From assembly GCA_018857735.1 (NCBI GenBank), contig JABMCL010003257.1, positions 12,501-76,500 on the forward strand: a DNA stretch of 64,000 nt, in the 5' to 3' direction. A program made the position numbers and the translations under genes. This DNA is from Alviniconcha marisindica. Taxonomy: Eukaryota > Mollusca > Gastropoda > Provannidae. Of this stretch, positions 1 to 10,399 are shown one piece after another. Every line of letters starts with the position of its first letter. Position 1 is the first letter of the stretch. The notes beneath the pieces are model-generated. The model was given only the letters and a program-made list of their open reading frames with translations. It had not been told where the DNA came from and searched no databases.

Positions 1-405
1 TCCACACCCCAAAAATCTGTTGACATCACACCCCAAAATCCACACGCCAAAAATGTTGACATCATGCCCCAATACCTATTAACATTGCACCCCAAAATCT
101 ATTGACGTCATGCCCCAAAATCTGTAGACATCGCACCCCAAAATCTGTTGACATCACACCCCAAAATCTGTTGTCATCACACCCCAATATCTGACATCAC
201 ATCCCAATATCTGTTGACATCACACCCCAAAATCCACACCCTAAAAGTCTGTTGACATCACGTCCCAAAATCTGTAGACATCGCGGACATCGCACCCAAA
301 AATCTGTTGACATCACACCCAAAAATCTGTTGACATCAAACCCTCAAACCCCAATATCTATTGACACCGCACCCCAAAACCCAATCCTGTAGATGATGCA
401 CCTCC
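1..405. repeat. 24-bp minisatellite
   Basis: About 14 imperfect units around CACCCCAAAATCTGTTGACA. Window edge cuts the array. DOLPP1 intron. Confidence 0.8.
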
Positions 406-616
406 CCCCACCCAGGCCATCACCCCCCCCCCCCATCCTCCACTGACCCTTACAGCAGTTTCTCAAGGGTTACATGTGTTTCAGTTACTCTGTTCTGTGT
501 CTGTTTCAGGGTGCACAGAAACTACAATTTTCGGGATGATGTGTGGAAGGTGGGGGTGTGTGTGGGGGGCTGTGTCACTGCAACCATTGTAGCATATAGC
601 AGGTAGGCAGCTCTCT

Positions 617-768
617 GTGTGTGCAGTGTGTGTGTGTGTTTTTCTATGCATGGTGTATGTGTGTGTGTGTGTGTGTGTGTCAGTGTGTGTGTGTGTGCTT
701 GCATATATGTGTGTGTTTCTATGTATGGTGCGCGTGTTTGTGTGTGTGTGTGTTTCTATGTATGGTGT

Positions 769-811
<43 letters not shown>

Positions 812-865
812 CTATGTATGGTGTGTGTATGGTGTGTGTGTGTGTGTGTGTTAGTGAGTGTGTTT
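617..865. repeat. (TG)n microsatellite with interruptions
   Basis: Long TG runs broken by TTTCTATGTATGG. Open frames here are low-complexity Cys/Val or His/Thr strings and not genes. DOLPP1 intron. Confidence 0.9.
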
Positions 866-1233
866 CTGTCCTTTAAAAAAAAAAGTTTTTTGGTTTTTTG
901 CATTCCTAACTGTGGGGCCCATGAGTGGTGTTTCTTCTTCAGTTTGGTTGCCTTCAATGCCAGGTTGTTGTTATTGGGTGTTGGGGGGGGGGACTTTTAT
1001 TATAGAAACAAAGTATAACAAATATAACACAATTATAGAACCTATGTCACTGCACCTGTTCAGTACACCTGTTCCAACAGTGGAAAACAGACATATATAC
1101 AAATAATATATAATATATGTACAATTTATGCATACCTAATAAAAAGGTACAGACATACAGACAGATGGTCAGACAAAGCACTTCATAGACAGATATTTGC
1201 CGTGAATCAGGTGCATTGAGTGATTGGCTGCAT

Positions 1234-1266
<33 letters not shown>

Positions 1267-1549
1267 TATATATATAAAACGATCATTTCTAAATAGTCAC
1301 ATACATTCTAAATCTAGAATATATATATATAATAACAACGATCATTTCTAAATGATCACATACATTCTAAATCTAGAATAACTAAATTTACACTTTGATG
1401 CCAAGTTGTCTTTGGAGAGGTGCTGGTTTTGACAACAGCAGGGCTGGGGCCTGTTCACCAAACATGTAATGTGCCGTGAGGAATCTTTGGAATGCAGAGT
1501 AGCCAGGGTTTTTCATTACCTCCAGCAGTTTTTGTTTCAGGGCCTGTTT
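866..1549. other. Intronic sequence without gene
   Basis: Holds a short (CA)n(TA)n tract at 1236-1280 and a ~66-bp tandem duplication (1280-1383, CATTTCTAAAT...CTAGAATA). No coding signal seen. Confidence 0.5.
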
Positions 1550-2246
1550 GGAATACTGTGCTGTGTCGTAAACCATTGTGTTGTTTCAGGGTCTGTTTGG
1601 TACACTGCACTTTGTCATAATCTTTAATGCGTTGTTTCAGTGTCTGTTTGGTACACTGCACTTTGTCATAATCTTCAGTGCGTTGTTTCAGTGTCTGTTT
1701 GGTCTACTGCACTTTGTCATAATCTGTAATACATGTGTTGTTTCCGTGTCTGTTTGGTCTACGGCACTTTACCATAATCGGTAATGTGTCGTTTCAGCAT
1801 TTGTTTGGTACGCTGCACTTTGTCATAATCTTCAGTGTGTTGTTTCCGTGTCTGTTTGGTCTACTGCACTTTGTCACAATCCATTGTGTTGATTGGATCT
1901 GTTTAGTATACTGCACTTTATCATAATCTTTAATTTGTTGTTTCAGGGTGTGTTTGGAATCCTGTGCTATGCCATAATTTATTGCATTGTTTCAAGGTCT
2001 GTTTGGTACACTGCACTTTGTCATAATGCATGATTGGTTGTTTCAGGGTGTGTTTGGAATCCTGTGCTATGCCATAATTTATTACATTGTTTCCGTGTCT
2101 GTTTAGTACACTGCACTTTGTTGTAATGTGTGATTTGTTGTTTCAGGGTGTATTTGTAATCCTGTGCTATGCCATAATTTATTGCATTGTTTCAGGGTCT
2201 GTTTAGTACACTACACTTTGTTGTAATATGCGATTTGTTGTTTCAG
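1550..2246 (+). repeat. DOLPP1 acceptor-derived array
   Basis: About 12 units of ~51-58 bp, each with TTGTTTCAGGGTSTGTTTGG or a near variant. The true acceptor and exon start, TTTCAG/GGTGTATTTGGAAT, ends the array at 2246/2247. Units nearest the exon match its first ~15 nt best. Confidence 0.85.
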
Positions 2247-2375
2247 GGTGTATTTGGAATACCACACCACAGCCCAGGTTGTGTTGGGAGGCATTGTTGG
2301 CGTCCTTTCCGGCGGTCTGTGGTTCGCCGTTGTTCAGTTTGTAGCCACCCCTCTCTTCCCTCATATAGCCTCATG
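2247..2375 (+). CDS. DOLPP1: DOLPP1 exon with third PAP2 motif
   Basis: Acceptor TTTCAG ends at 2246 and donor GTGGGT starts at 2376. The exon is 129 nt, 1+42 codons+2. It encodes the YHTTAQ catalytic-motif segment, a glycine-rich transmembrane helix and the TPLFPHIAS lumenal turn. The intron just upstream is packed with copies of its acceptor. Confidence 0.92.
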
Positions 2376-2479
2376 GTGGGTGATTATGTGTGTCTGTGTG
2401 TCTGTGCTTGTACTGTGTAGGTGTGTGTTTGTAGTGGGTATCTGTGTGTGTGTGCTTGTACTGTGTAGGTGTGTGTTTG

Positions 2480-2514
<35 letters not shown>

Positions 2515-2581
2515 TACTGTGTAGGTATGTGTTTGTAGTGTGTGTGTGTGTGTCTGCTTGTACTGTGTAGGTATGTGTTTG

Positions 2582-2638
<57 letters not shown>

Positions 2639-2755
2639 TGCTTGTACTGTGTAGGTGTGTGTTTGTGGTGTGTGTGCTTGAACTGTGTATGTAGGTGTTT
2701 GTAGTGTGTATGTGTGTGTGTGTTTGCTTGTACTGTGTAGGTGTGTGTTTGTAGT

Positions 2756-2829
<74 letters not shown>

Positions 2830-3422
2830 ATGAGTGCTTGTACTGTCACACTGTGTAGGTAGGTGTGTGTTTGTAGTGTGTGTGTGTGTTTGTAGTGTGT
2901 GTATTTGTAGTGTGTGTGTTTGTAGTGTGTATGTGTGTGTGTTTGTAGTGGTATGTGTGTGTGCATTTTAGCATGTAGTGTGTGTTTCTGTAGTTTGTAC
3001 ATGTGTTTGTGATTGTGTGTGTAAAAAAAGTATCTTTAGTGTGTGTATGTGTGTGTGTGTGGAAATGTTTCTGTGTGTGTGTGTGTGTGTGGAAATGTTT
3101 CTGTGTGTGTGTGTGTGGAAATGTTTCTGTTTGTGTGGATGTGGGTGTGTGTAAATGTTTCTGTGTGTGTGGATGTTGGGGTGCATATATGTTTGGGAGT
3201 TTGGGGCAGGAATTGTACATGCCAGTGGGTGCTGTCCAGGTTGTTCTGTGACAGCTGTGGCTGACACTGACAGCAAACGTGAGTGTGTATCAGAAACATG
3301 TTGGTTTTCCTTCTCTTCTGTTTCAGCTACGTTGGGGAGATGTTCATGTTGCGGGATTCAACATTGATTCCACATGTCCTTTGGTTTGAGTATACCTCTT
3401 CTCGTTCAGAAGCAAGGTACTG

Positions 3423-3484
<62 letters not shown>

Positions 3485-3589
3485 TCCATCCCCCCCTCTC
3501 TCTCTCTCCGTCCCCCTCCTCCTCTCCCTCCCTCCCCCTCTCTCTCTTCTCTCTCTCTCTCTCTTCCCCTCCCTCTCTCTCTCTCTCTC

Positions 3590-3629
<40 letters not shown>

Positions 3630-3732
3630 TCCCCCCCCTCTCTCTCTGTCTTTGTTTTGCTGTGTTTGACATCAGGGACACATTTGTAAAAAAGCTGACT
3701 TGTGCTTAAGTCTTCATCCCTGTGTAATAAAG

Positions 3733-3805
<73 letters not shown>

Positions 3806-5745
3806 GCTCACTCTTACCCACTTACACTCCACAGTTAAATAATATAAACATTTGAGGTTTCACTTGTTCTTTTTACATGGCTTGGTAGAACACACAGAGA
3901 ACTGCTGTCTGTCTTTGGTGGTAAGTCAGGTAAAGCACTGAAATGTTACCTGGTAAATCGTTTAGCTGGCATGGCCAGTAAAACACTGAAATGTTGCCTG
4001 GTAAATCTTTTAGCTGGTAAGGCAGGTAACACTGAAATGTCATCTGGTAAATCTTTTAGCTGGTAAGGCAGGTAAAACAGTGAAATGATGCCTGGTAAAT
4101 CTTTTAGCTGGTAAGGCAGGTAAAACAGTGATGTGTTGCCTGGTAACTCTTTTAGCTGGTAAGGCAGGTAAAGCACCGACATGTCACCTGGTAAATCTTT
4201 TAGCTGGTAAGGCAGGTAAAGCACTGGTATGTCACCTGGTAAATCTTTTAGCTGGTGAGGCAGGTAAAGCACCGAAATGTCACCTGGTAAATCTTTTAGC
4301 TGGTGAGGCAGGTAAAGCACTGGAATGTCACCTGGTAAATCTTTTAGCTGGTGAGGCAGGTAAAGCACTGGAATGTTGCCTGCTAAATCTTTTGAACACA
4401 TGGACACTGCTACACTTTTGCCGGACTCCACGTCTGTGCATGGAGCCTTTTTTTTTTCTTCTCCTGAAGACACATTTTTACAGGAGTGAAACAAACAGTA
4501 GAACAGTATTGCTGTCACTTTGGGCGTTGTCTGTTGTTTGTTTTCATTATCTGGGTCCCTGGCCATGTGGGCATTAGGGGTAATTTGGCTGCAGATTCTG
4601 CAGCTAAAGATGCCCTTGTTGGCGGCACCTTGGTTGGGCTCATTCCATTCTCAGGCTTAAAATCACGTGCAGATAAATATATATTAGAATTGTGGCGGTC
4701 TGAGTGGGATGAGCTCCCTGGAAAAAAGTTACATAAAATCTTCCCGGTTTTAAAACAGTGTGTCGTTTGTCCTTGGACAAACAGAAAAGAAGAAACTGTG
4801 ACAGCCCAATTAAGCGTTGGCCATTCTTTTATTACTCATTCCTTTTTATTGAAGGGTGAGGAACCACCAATGTGTATCAGATGTGATGAACTTTTAGATC
4901 ATATTGAAATAAGAGAGAGCCACTTTACAGCTCAATCACTGCATGTGTTGTTCCAGGAGATTTCACCTGAGAAGATTTTAAACTTTTTGAAAGAAATTAA
5001 TATTTTTAGAAATATTTAAACTTGAGATTACTTTTGGTTATGTTTGTGTCTTACTTTCCCAGTTTTAACATGTATACACTATAAAAAGTAATATATGATG
5101 ACAAAATGTATATCACCCTGATATGGGACGGGGATAGCTCAGTGGTTAGAGTGCCGGACTTGTGATCGAAAGGTCGCGGGTTCGAGTCCCTGCAGGAGCG
5201 GTGGGAGAATTTTCTTCTCTGGGGTCAACTTTCTGTGCTGACTCTTATTTCAGTATCCGGTCCACCCCCGTGTTACCGCAGTAGCACGTAAAAGACGCCG
5301 GTCATTCTGCCAAAGTGCAGGTGGCAGGTTACAGCTAAACACGCATACACCTTACATATGTGGCTGTGCATGAAGTGACATGGTGCATGGTTGTATGGTG
5401 TACACAGAATGCGCCGAGACGGCAGCAGTTCCCATGTGGCACGCCATGCCAGCGCTGTAAGTACACCACTTCGGTGGATATTCAAAAACGCGCTATAAAA
5501 AGCTAGTCACTCATGTAGAATCACATGCGAGCGCAGTGAGTCTGCTCGAGAGCGGAGAATAGCACTATATAAAAAGCGATCAATAATAATAATAATAATA
5601 ATAATAATATAAGTATAACTGCACTGGTTTACAGTTTACACCAGTTTACAGTTTACACCAGTTTACAGTTTACACCAGTTTACTGACTTACTTACTTGTT
5701 TTCAGGAGTCGGCAAAGAAAAGTGACATCGAGGAAGTCGCAATGA
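2247..5745 (+). CDS. DOLPP1: Dolichyldiphosphatase, C-terminal three coding exons (partial, 5' end outside window)
   Basis: The product hydrolyses dolichyl pyrophosphate to dolichyl phosphate on the ER lumenal side, recycling the glycan carrier for N-glycosylation (PAP2 phosphatase family). Coding exons are 2247-2375, 3327-3416 and 5706-5745. All junctions are AG/GT and in phase: the codons split across them are AG+G (Arg), TG+C (Cys) and AG+G (Arg). The first exon gives [10 protein letters not shown]; with the split Arg this is the third PAP2 signature (R-x5-H-x3-Q) holding a catalytic His. A hydrophobic segment and TPLFPHIAS follow. The second exon reads [16 protein letters not shown] and the last ends [13 protein letters not shown] then TGA, close in length and sequence to the vertebrate C-terminus. 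The catalytic first half is missing and must lie upstream; 1-2246 looks wholly intronic. Confidence 0.93.
2385..3180. repeat. (TG)n microsatellite array
   Basis: Starts within ten bases of a splice donor. TG runs interspersed with CTTGTACTGTGTAGGTG and, from 3055, GGAAATGTTTCTG units. Confidence 0.9.
3327..3416 (+). CDS. DOLPP1: DOLPP1 penultimate coding exon
   Basis: Acceptor CTGTTTCAG ends at 3326 and donor GTACTG starts at 3417. It encodes [20 protein letters not shown] and EYTSSRSEA, the conserved region before the basic tail. A CT-rich microsatellite starts eight bases into the following intron. Confidence 0.93.
3424..3805. repeat. (CT)n microsatellites
   Basis: CT tracts at 3424-3645 and 3735-3787 (then CA), starting eight bases after the DOLPP1 donor at 3417. 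Such a tract right after a donor resembles a polypyrimidine region. Confidence 0.9.
3930..4395. repeat. 48-bp minisatellite
   Basis: About nine units with CACCTGGTAAATCTTTTAGC and GGCAGGTAAAGCAC. The unit length is a multiple of three, so frames stay open without coding meaning. Confidence 0.85.
4486..5022 (+). mobile_element. Truncated non-LTR retrotransposon, RNase H and C-terminal zinc-knuckle remnant
   Basis: The frame reads [20 protein letters not shown], the C-terminal RNase H signature of I/Nimbus-type LINEs. It continues [20 protein letters not shown] then a Cys pair ([12 protein letters not shown]), as in the tail of these polyproteins. The usual HxxxxC part after DHI is missing, so an internal deletion is likely, and everything 5' of RNase H is gone. 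It sits in the last DOLPP1 intron in sense orientation. Confidence 0.8.
5127..5612 (+). mobile_element. tRNA-derived SINE with (AAT)n tail
   Basis: Begins GGGGATAGCTCAGTGGTTAG (A box) and carries GGGTTCGAGTCCC (B box). A ~400-bp non-tRNA body follows, ending in ATAAAAAGCG and an (AAT)n tract. It lies just beyond the LINE remnant, inside the DOLPP1 intron. Confidence 0.85.
5616..5695. repeat. Short array before last DOLPP1 exon
   Basis: About four copies of CAGTTTACACCAGTTTA just upstream of the acceptor at 5705. Confidence 0.7.
5706..5745 (+). CDS. DOLPP1: DOLPP1 last coding exon (stop at 5743-5745)
   Basis: Acceptor TTTTCAG ends at 5705. After completing the split Arg codon, the frame reads [12 protein letters not shown] and stops at TGA 5743-5745. 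The short basic tail matches the family. The open frame beginning at 5742 is out of phase and belongs to the 3' UTR. Confidence 0.88.
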
Positions 5746-6120
5746 CCCACAGTGCATCTTTCACCAGCCAGTTGTTGCCGCTGATTTCCATGGCAACTTT
5801 TCATCAAGCTGTTGCCACCGATTTCCGTGGCAACCTTTCAGCCAGTTGTTGCCGCTGTTTCCCATGGCATATTTTCAGCCATTCGTTGCCACTGATTTCC
5901 TTGGCAACCTTTCATCAAGTGGTTGCCGTTGATTTCCATGGCAACTTTTCAGCCAGTCCCCAGGCCTTCAGTTGTCAGCATCTGCAAACATTCTGTCACC
6001 AGATTCGCCAAAGTCAGTGTGTACTTCAAAACACGCGATGTGTCACCAGTCCGGGTTGGACAAAAACGTGCTTGAATTGTTTCTCAGCAACCATGTGAAC
6101 GTGTGAAATAGAGAGACAAA
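5746..6120 (+). other. Probable DOLPP1 3' UTR with internal short repeat
   Basis: About four imperfect copies of a ~46-bp unit (core GATTTCCATGGCAAC) occupy 5770-5960, directly after the stop. I found no clear AATAAA within the next few hundred bases, so the end is a guess. Confidence 0.4.
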
Positions 6121-6329
6121 TATTTTGGTGTCTTGCCTACGCTTCTTGATTATTTTCAGTGTCACTGTTGTCAGGGTCAGATGCAGCATCGGTTGTTTGT
6201 TGTTGTTGTTGTTGTTGTTTTTGGTTTTGGTTTGGGAGTGAAACGCGTGTCTCTGGGTTTGGCCTCCACTATCAGCATTTGTTTGGACTCTTGCAAGGCC
6301 AAAATCACTTTATTTGTCTTCCAAGGAAA

Positions 6330-6535
6330 GGCAGTGAAGACACTTGACTTGGGATTAGAAGGTTTGGGGTTCAAATCCCAGTTTGAGTAGTCCCCGCCTC
6401 CCCCCCAACTCCCACCTCCATACCCTAAAAACAAAGCTTCTACTGGGTGTCAGGGTGGTAGACTTTGCCTTAGCGTACAGTTTGTCGGGTGGATGGAATA
6501 CCAGGGTCTGGTGCGCTGCAGGTGAAAAGGAGTTA
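6330..6535 (+). mobile_element. SINE-like element, second family
   Basis: A B-box-like GGGTTCAAATCCC at 6368-6380 follows a degenerate A box. The body (CTGGGTGTCAGGGTGGTAG, then a CCTTAGCG-like segment) resembles the element at 12165-12345. Confidence 0.5.
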
Positions 6536-6539
6536 GCTA

Positions 6540-6790
6540 GCAAGTGTTAGAGTTAAGTGACAAATGTTGTCATGTCGGGAAAGAGTGAAGTGACAAATGT
6601 AGTCTTGTCAAGTAAGAGTTAAGTGACAAATGTCTGGCCATGTAAGAGTTACGGGACAAGTGTCATCGTGTCAAGTAAGAGTCGAGTGACAAATGTTGTT
6701 AAGTAAGAGTTAAGTGACAGATGTTTGTCAGGTCAAGTAAGAATTAAATGGCAAGTGTTGTCATGTCAGGTAAGAGTTAAGTGGCAAGTT
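6540..6790. repeat. ~33-bp minisatellite
   Basis: About seven imperfect units around AAGTAAGAGTTAAGTGACAA. Confidence 0.75.
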
Positions 6791-6824
6791 TTGCCATGTT
6801 GCATGTCAGGAAACATGTGGCAAG

Positions 6825-7370
6825 TGTGTGTGTGACCCCTGTTTGTGTGTGTGTGTGTGTGTATGATTCTCCCCCCCCCTCCCCCCCCCCCCCAACCCCC
6901 TTGTATATGTGTGTGTGACCCCACTGTGTGTGTGACCCCGTGTGTATGTGTGTGTGACCCCCTTTTATCTGTGTGTGACTCCTGTGTAAGTGTTTGTGAC
7001 ACCACCACCCCTCCTCCCGTGTATGTGTGACCACATGTGTATGTGTGTGAGACCCCCCTTTTATATGTGTGTGACCCCCTGTGTATGTGTGTGTGTCCCC
7101 CCCCCCACCGCCCCAACCTGTGTATGTGTGACCCCCTGTGTATGTATGTGACCACCCTATTTTATGTGTGTGTGTGACCCCTGTGTAAGTGTGACCCCCT
7201 GTGTATGTGTGTGTGATCCCCCCCCCCACCCACCCACCCATGTATGTGTGACCCCCGTACTGTGTGTGTGTATGACAGCCCTTTGTGTGTGTGGCCCCCT
7301 TTGTGTGTGTGTGTGTGACCCCCTTTGTGTGTGTGTGTGTGTGTGAGACCCCTGAGTATGTGACACCCCT
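6825..7370. repeat. (TG)n and poly-C alternating tract
   Basis: TG runs alternate with C runs up to about 14, giving a low-complexity region. Open frames are artefacts. Confidence 0.85.
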
Positions 7371-8235
7371 ACACTGTGTGTGTGCGACCTCGTGTATGTG
7401 ACCCCACTGTGACACCCCTACACTGTATGTGTGTGCGACCTCATGTATGTGACCCCACTGTGACACCCCTACACTGTATGTGTGTGTGACCTCGTGTATG
7501 TGACCCCACTGTGACACCCCAACACTGTATGTGTGTGCGACCTCATGTATGTGACCCCACTGTGACACCCCTACACTGTAGGTGTGTGTGACCTCGTGTA
7601 TGTGACCCCACTGTGACCCCCTACACTGTATGTGTGTGCGACCTCATGTATGTGACCCCACTGTGACACCCCTACACTGTAGGTGTGTGCGACCTCGTGT
7701 ATGTGACCCCACTGTGACACCCCAACACTGTATGTGTGTGCGACCTCATGTATGTGACCCCACTGTGACACCCCTACACTGTGTGTGTGCGACCTCGTGT
7801 ATGTGACCCCACTGTGACACCCCTACACTGTAGGTGTGTGTGACCTCGTGTATGTGACCCCACTGTGACACCCCTACACTGTAGGTGTGTGTGACCTCGT
7901 GTATGTGACCCCACTGTGACACCCCTACACTGTATGTGTGTGCGACCTCATGTATGTGACCCCACTGTGACACCCCTACACTGTGTGTGTGCGACCTCGT
8001 GTATGTGACCCCACTGTGACACCCCTACACTGTATGTGTGTGCGACCTCATGTATGTGACCCCACTGTGACACCCCTACACTGTAGGTGTGTGTGACCTC
8101 GTGTATGTGACCCCACTGTGACACCCCTACACTGTATGTATGTGTGACCTCGTGTATGTGACCCCACTGTGACACCCCTACACTGTAGGTGTGTGTGACC
8201 TCGTGTATGTGACCCCACTGTGTATGTGTGCATGA
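7370..8235. repeat. 51-bp minisatellite
   Basis: About 16 units around GACACCCCTACACTGTA and ATGTGACCCCACTGT. 51 is divisible by three, giving 17-residue periodic false proteins on the - strand. Confidence 0.9.
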
Positions 8236-8319
8236 CCCCAGTATGCGGCGAATGCGTGTGGCTGAGAGCATGTTGATGCAAGGTAGAGTGTGAGCAAGCA
8301 GAGACTTCAGCCTGTAATT

Positions 8320-8430
8320 GAAGATGTGGTGGGTATTGATTGGTCGGGTGGGAACTCTGGTTAAAGATGTGGTGGGTATTGATTGGTCGGGTGGGAACTC
8401 TGGTTAAAGAGGTGGTGGGTATCAGTCAGG
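8320..8430. repeat. ~45-bp triplicated unit
   Basis: Three copies of GTGGTGGGTATTGATTGG and related sequence. Confidence 0.7.
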
Positions 8431-8499
8431 TGGGAACATTGGAAAATTGCTGTGTGCAGCTGCTTAACCTGGGATTGTGTATTTACTTCCAGTGTGTGA

Positions 8500-8950
8500 A
8501 CCTTTCTTCCCTCGGCATGATGCTGACCACGCTTTCAGCATAGTCATACCAGACACAAACTGGCAGTTTCTTCCCTCGGCATGATGCTGACCACGCTTTC
8601 AGCATAGTCATACCAGACACAAACTGGCAGTTTCTTCCCTCGGCATGATGCTGACCACGCTTTCAGCATAGTCATACCAGACACAAACTGGCAGTTTCTT
8701 CCCTCGGCATGATGCTGACCACGCTTTCAGCATAGTCATACCAGACACAAACTGGCAGTTTCTTCCCTCGGCATGATGCTGACCACACTTTCAGCATAGT
8801 CATACCAGACACAAACTGGCAGTTTCTTCCCTCGGCATGATGCTGACCACGCTTTCAGCATAGTCATACCAGACACAAAATGGCAGTTTCTTCCCTTGGC
8901 ATGATGCTGACCATGCTTTCAGCATAGTCACACCAGACACAAAATGGCAG
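8500..8950. repeat. 64-bp minisatellite, seven copies
   Basis: Near-identical units holding CTTCCCTCGGCATGATGCTG and ATAGTCATACCAGACAC. The last two copies are more diverged. Confidence 0.92.
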
Positions 8951-9409
8951 CTCTTATTCTCAGCAATGTGACAGCATTTGTACCTACACCATGATGGCAC
9001 ATACATTTATTTTTAACATGGCTGCTTTTGACACAGTGGCAAAACCACATCCGCAGGTTCCAGCGTTGTGAAAACTCTTGAAGTTTCAGTGGAGTGAAGA
9101 TCTCGGCTCACAATATCAAAACAGCTCTGCAGTCAGCGCAATGACAGCTGCGCTCGGTTAGCAGAGTGGCAGCTGTGTTGTGAACATAAGGACAGCTGTG
9201 CTTTCAGTGTGGTCACAGCTGTCTTCTTTTAGCATAGAGGCAGCCGTATTGTGAACACAAGGATGGCTGTGCTTTCAGCAGGGTGACAGCTGTCCTCATG
9301 TAGCATGGTGACAGCTGTCTTCTTTTGGCCTAGTAATATTCTTATTGTGAACATCAAGAAGAAGAAAAATGACAGCTGTATTTTTTACATAGTGGCAACT
9401 GTACTTTCA

Positions 9410-10262
9410 GTGCAGCAGCAGCTGTACTTTCAGTGCAGCGACAGCTGTACTTTCAGTGCAGCGACAGCTGTACTTTCTGTGTAGTGACAGCTGTACTTTC
9501 AGTGCAGTGACAGCTGTAGTTTCTGTGCAGCGACAGCTGTACTTTCTGTGCAGCGACAGCTGTATTTTCAGTGCAGTGACAGCTGTACTCTCAGTGCAGC
9601 AACAGCTGTACTTTCTGTGCAGTGACAGCTGTACTTTCAGTGCAGTGACAGCTGTACTTTCAGTGCAGCGACAGCTTTACTTTCTGTGCAGCGACAGCTG
9701 TACTTTCTGTGCAGCGACAGCTGTACTTTCAGTGCAGCAACAGCTGTACTTTCAGTGCAGCAACAGCTGTACTTTCAGTGCAGCAACAGCTGTACTTTCA
9801 GTGCAGCGACAGCTGTACTTTCAGTGCAGTGACAGCTGTACTTTCTGTGCAGCGACAGCTGTACTTTCAGTGCAGCAGCAGCTGTACTTTCAGTGCAGCG
9901 ACAGCTGTACTTTCAGTGCAGCGACAGCTGTACTTTCTGTGCAGCGACAGCTGTACTTCCAGTGCAGTGACAGCTGTACTTTCTGTGCAGTGACAGCTGT
10001 ACTTTCAGTGCAGCAACAGCTGTACTTTCAGTGCAGTGACAGCTGTACTTTCAGTGCAGCGACAGCTGTAGTTTCTGTGCAGCGACAGCTGTACTTTCAG
10101 TGCAGTGACAGCTGTACTTTCAGTGCAGCGGCAGCTGTACTTTCACAGTTTCAGTGCAGCAACAGCTGTAGTTTCTGTGCAGCAACAGCTGTACTTTCAG
10201 TGCAGCGACAGCAGTACTTTCAGTGCTGTGACAGCTGTACTTTCAGCACAGTGATGGCGATA
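9410..10262. repeat. 23-bp minisatellite rich in CAGCTG E-boxes
   Basis: About 36 units around GCAGCGACAGCTGTACTTTC. Nearly every unit contains CAGCTG. Diverged CAGCTG-bearing sequence extends left to about 9140. Three units equal 23 codons, so a 302-residue false frame spans it. Confidence 0.92.
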
Positions 10263-10399
10263 TTTCTGCATGGTATCATCAATACTTTCTGCGTAATGGC
10301 AGCTGGGTTTTTTTTCTCTTCTTTTTTCTGCAGTACAGTGATGACTGTACTTTCTGTATGGTGACAGCTGTACTTTCTGTTTAGTGATGGCTGTACTTT

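Noticed and set aside
511..560. Possible DOLPP1 exon after TTTCAG
   Set aside because: The sequence after the AG does not match any part of the enzyme, and the required upstream exons carry the first PAP2 motifs, which are absent here.
5127..5200. Functional tRNA gene
   Set aside because: A and B boxes are good, but the sequence continues into a ~400-bp SINE body and acceptor-stem pairing is poor.
5742..6098. 118-codon open frame as the DOLPP1 C-terminus
   Set aside because: The splice phase places the stop TGA at 5743-5745 after [13 protein letters not shown], which matches the family's short tail.
9456..10364. 302-codon open frame
   Set aside because: Periodic translation of the 23-bp minisatellite with no start context or homology.
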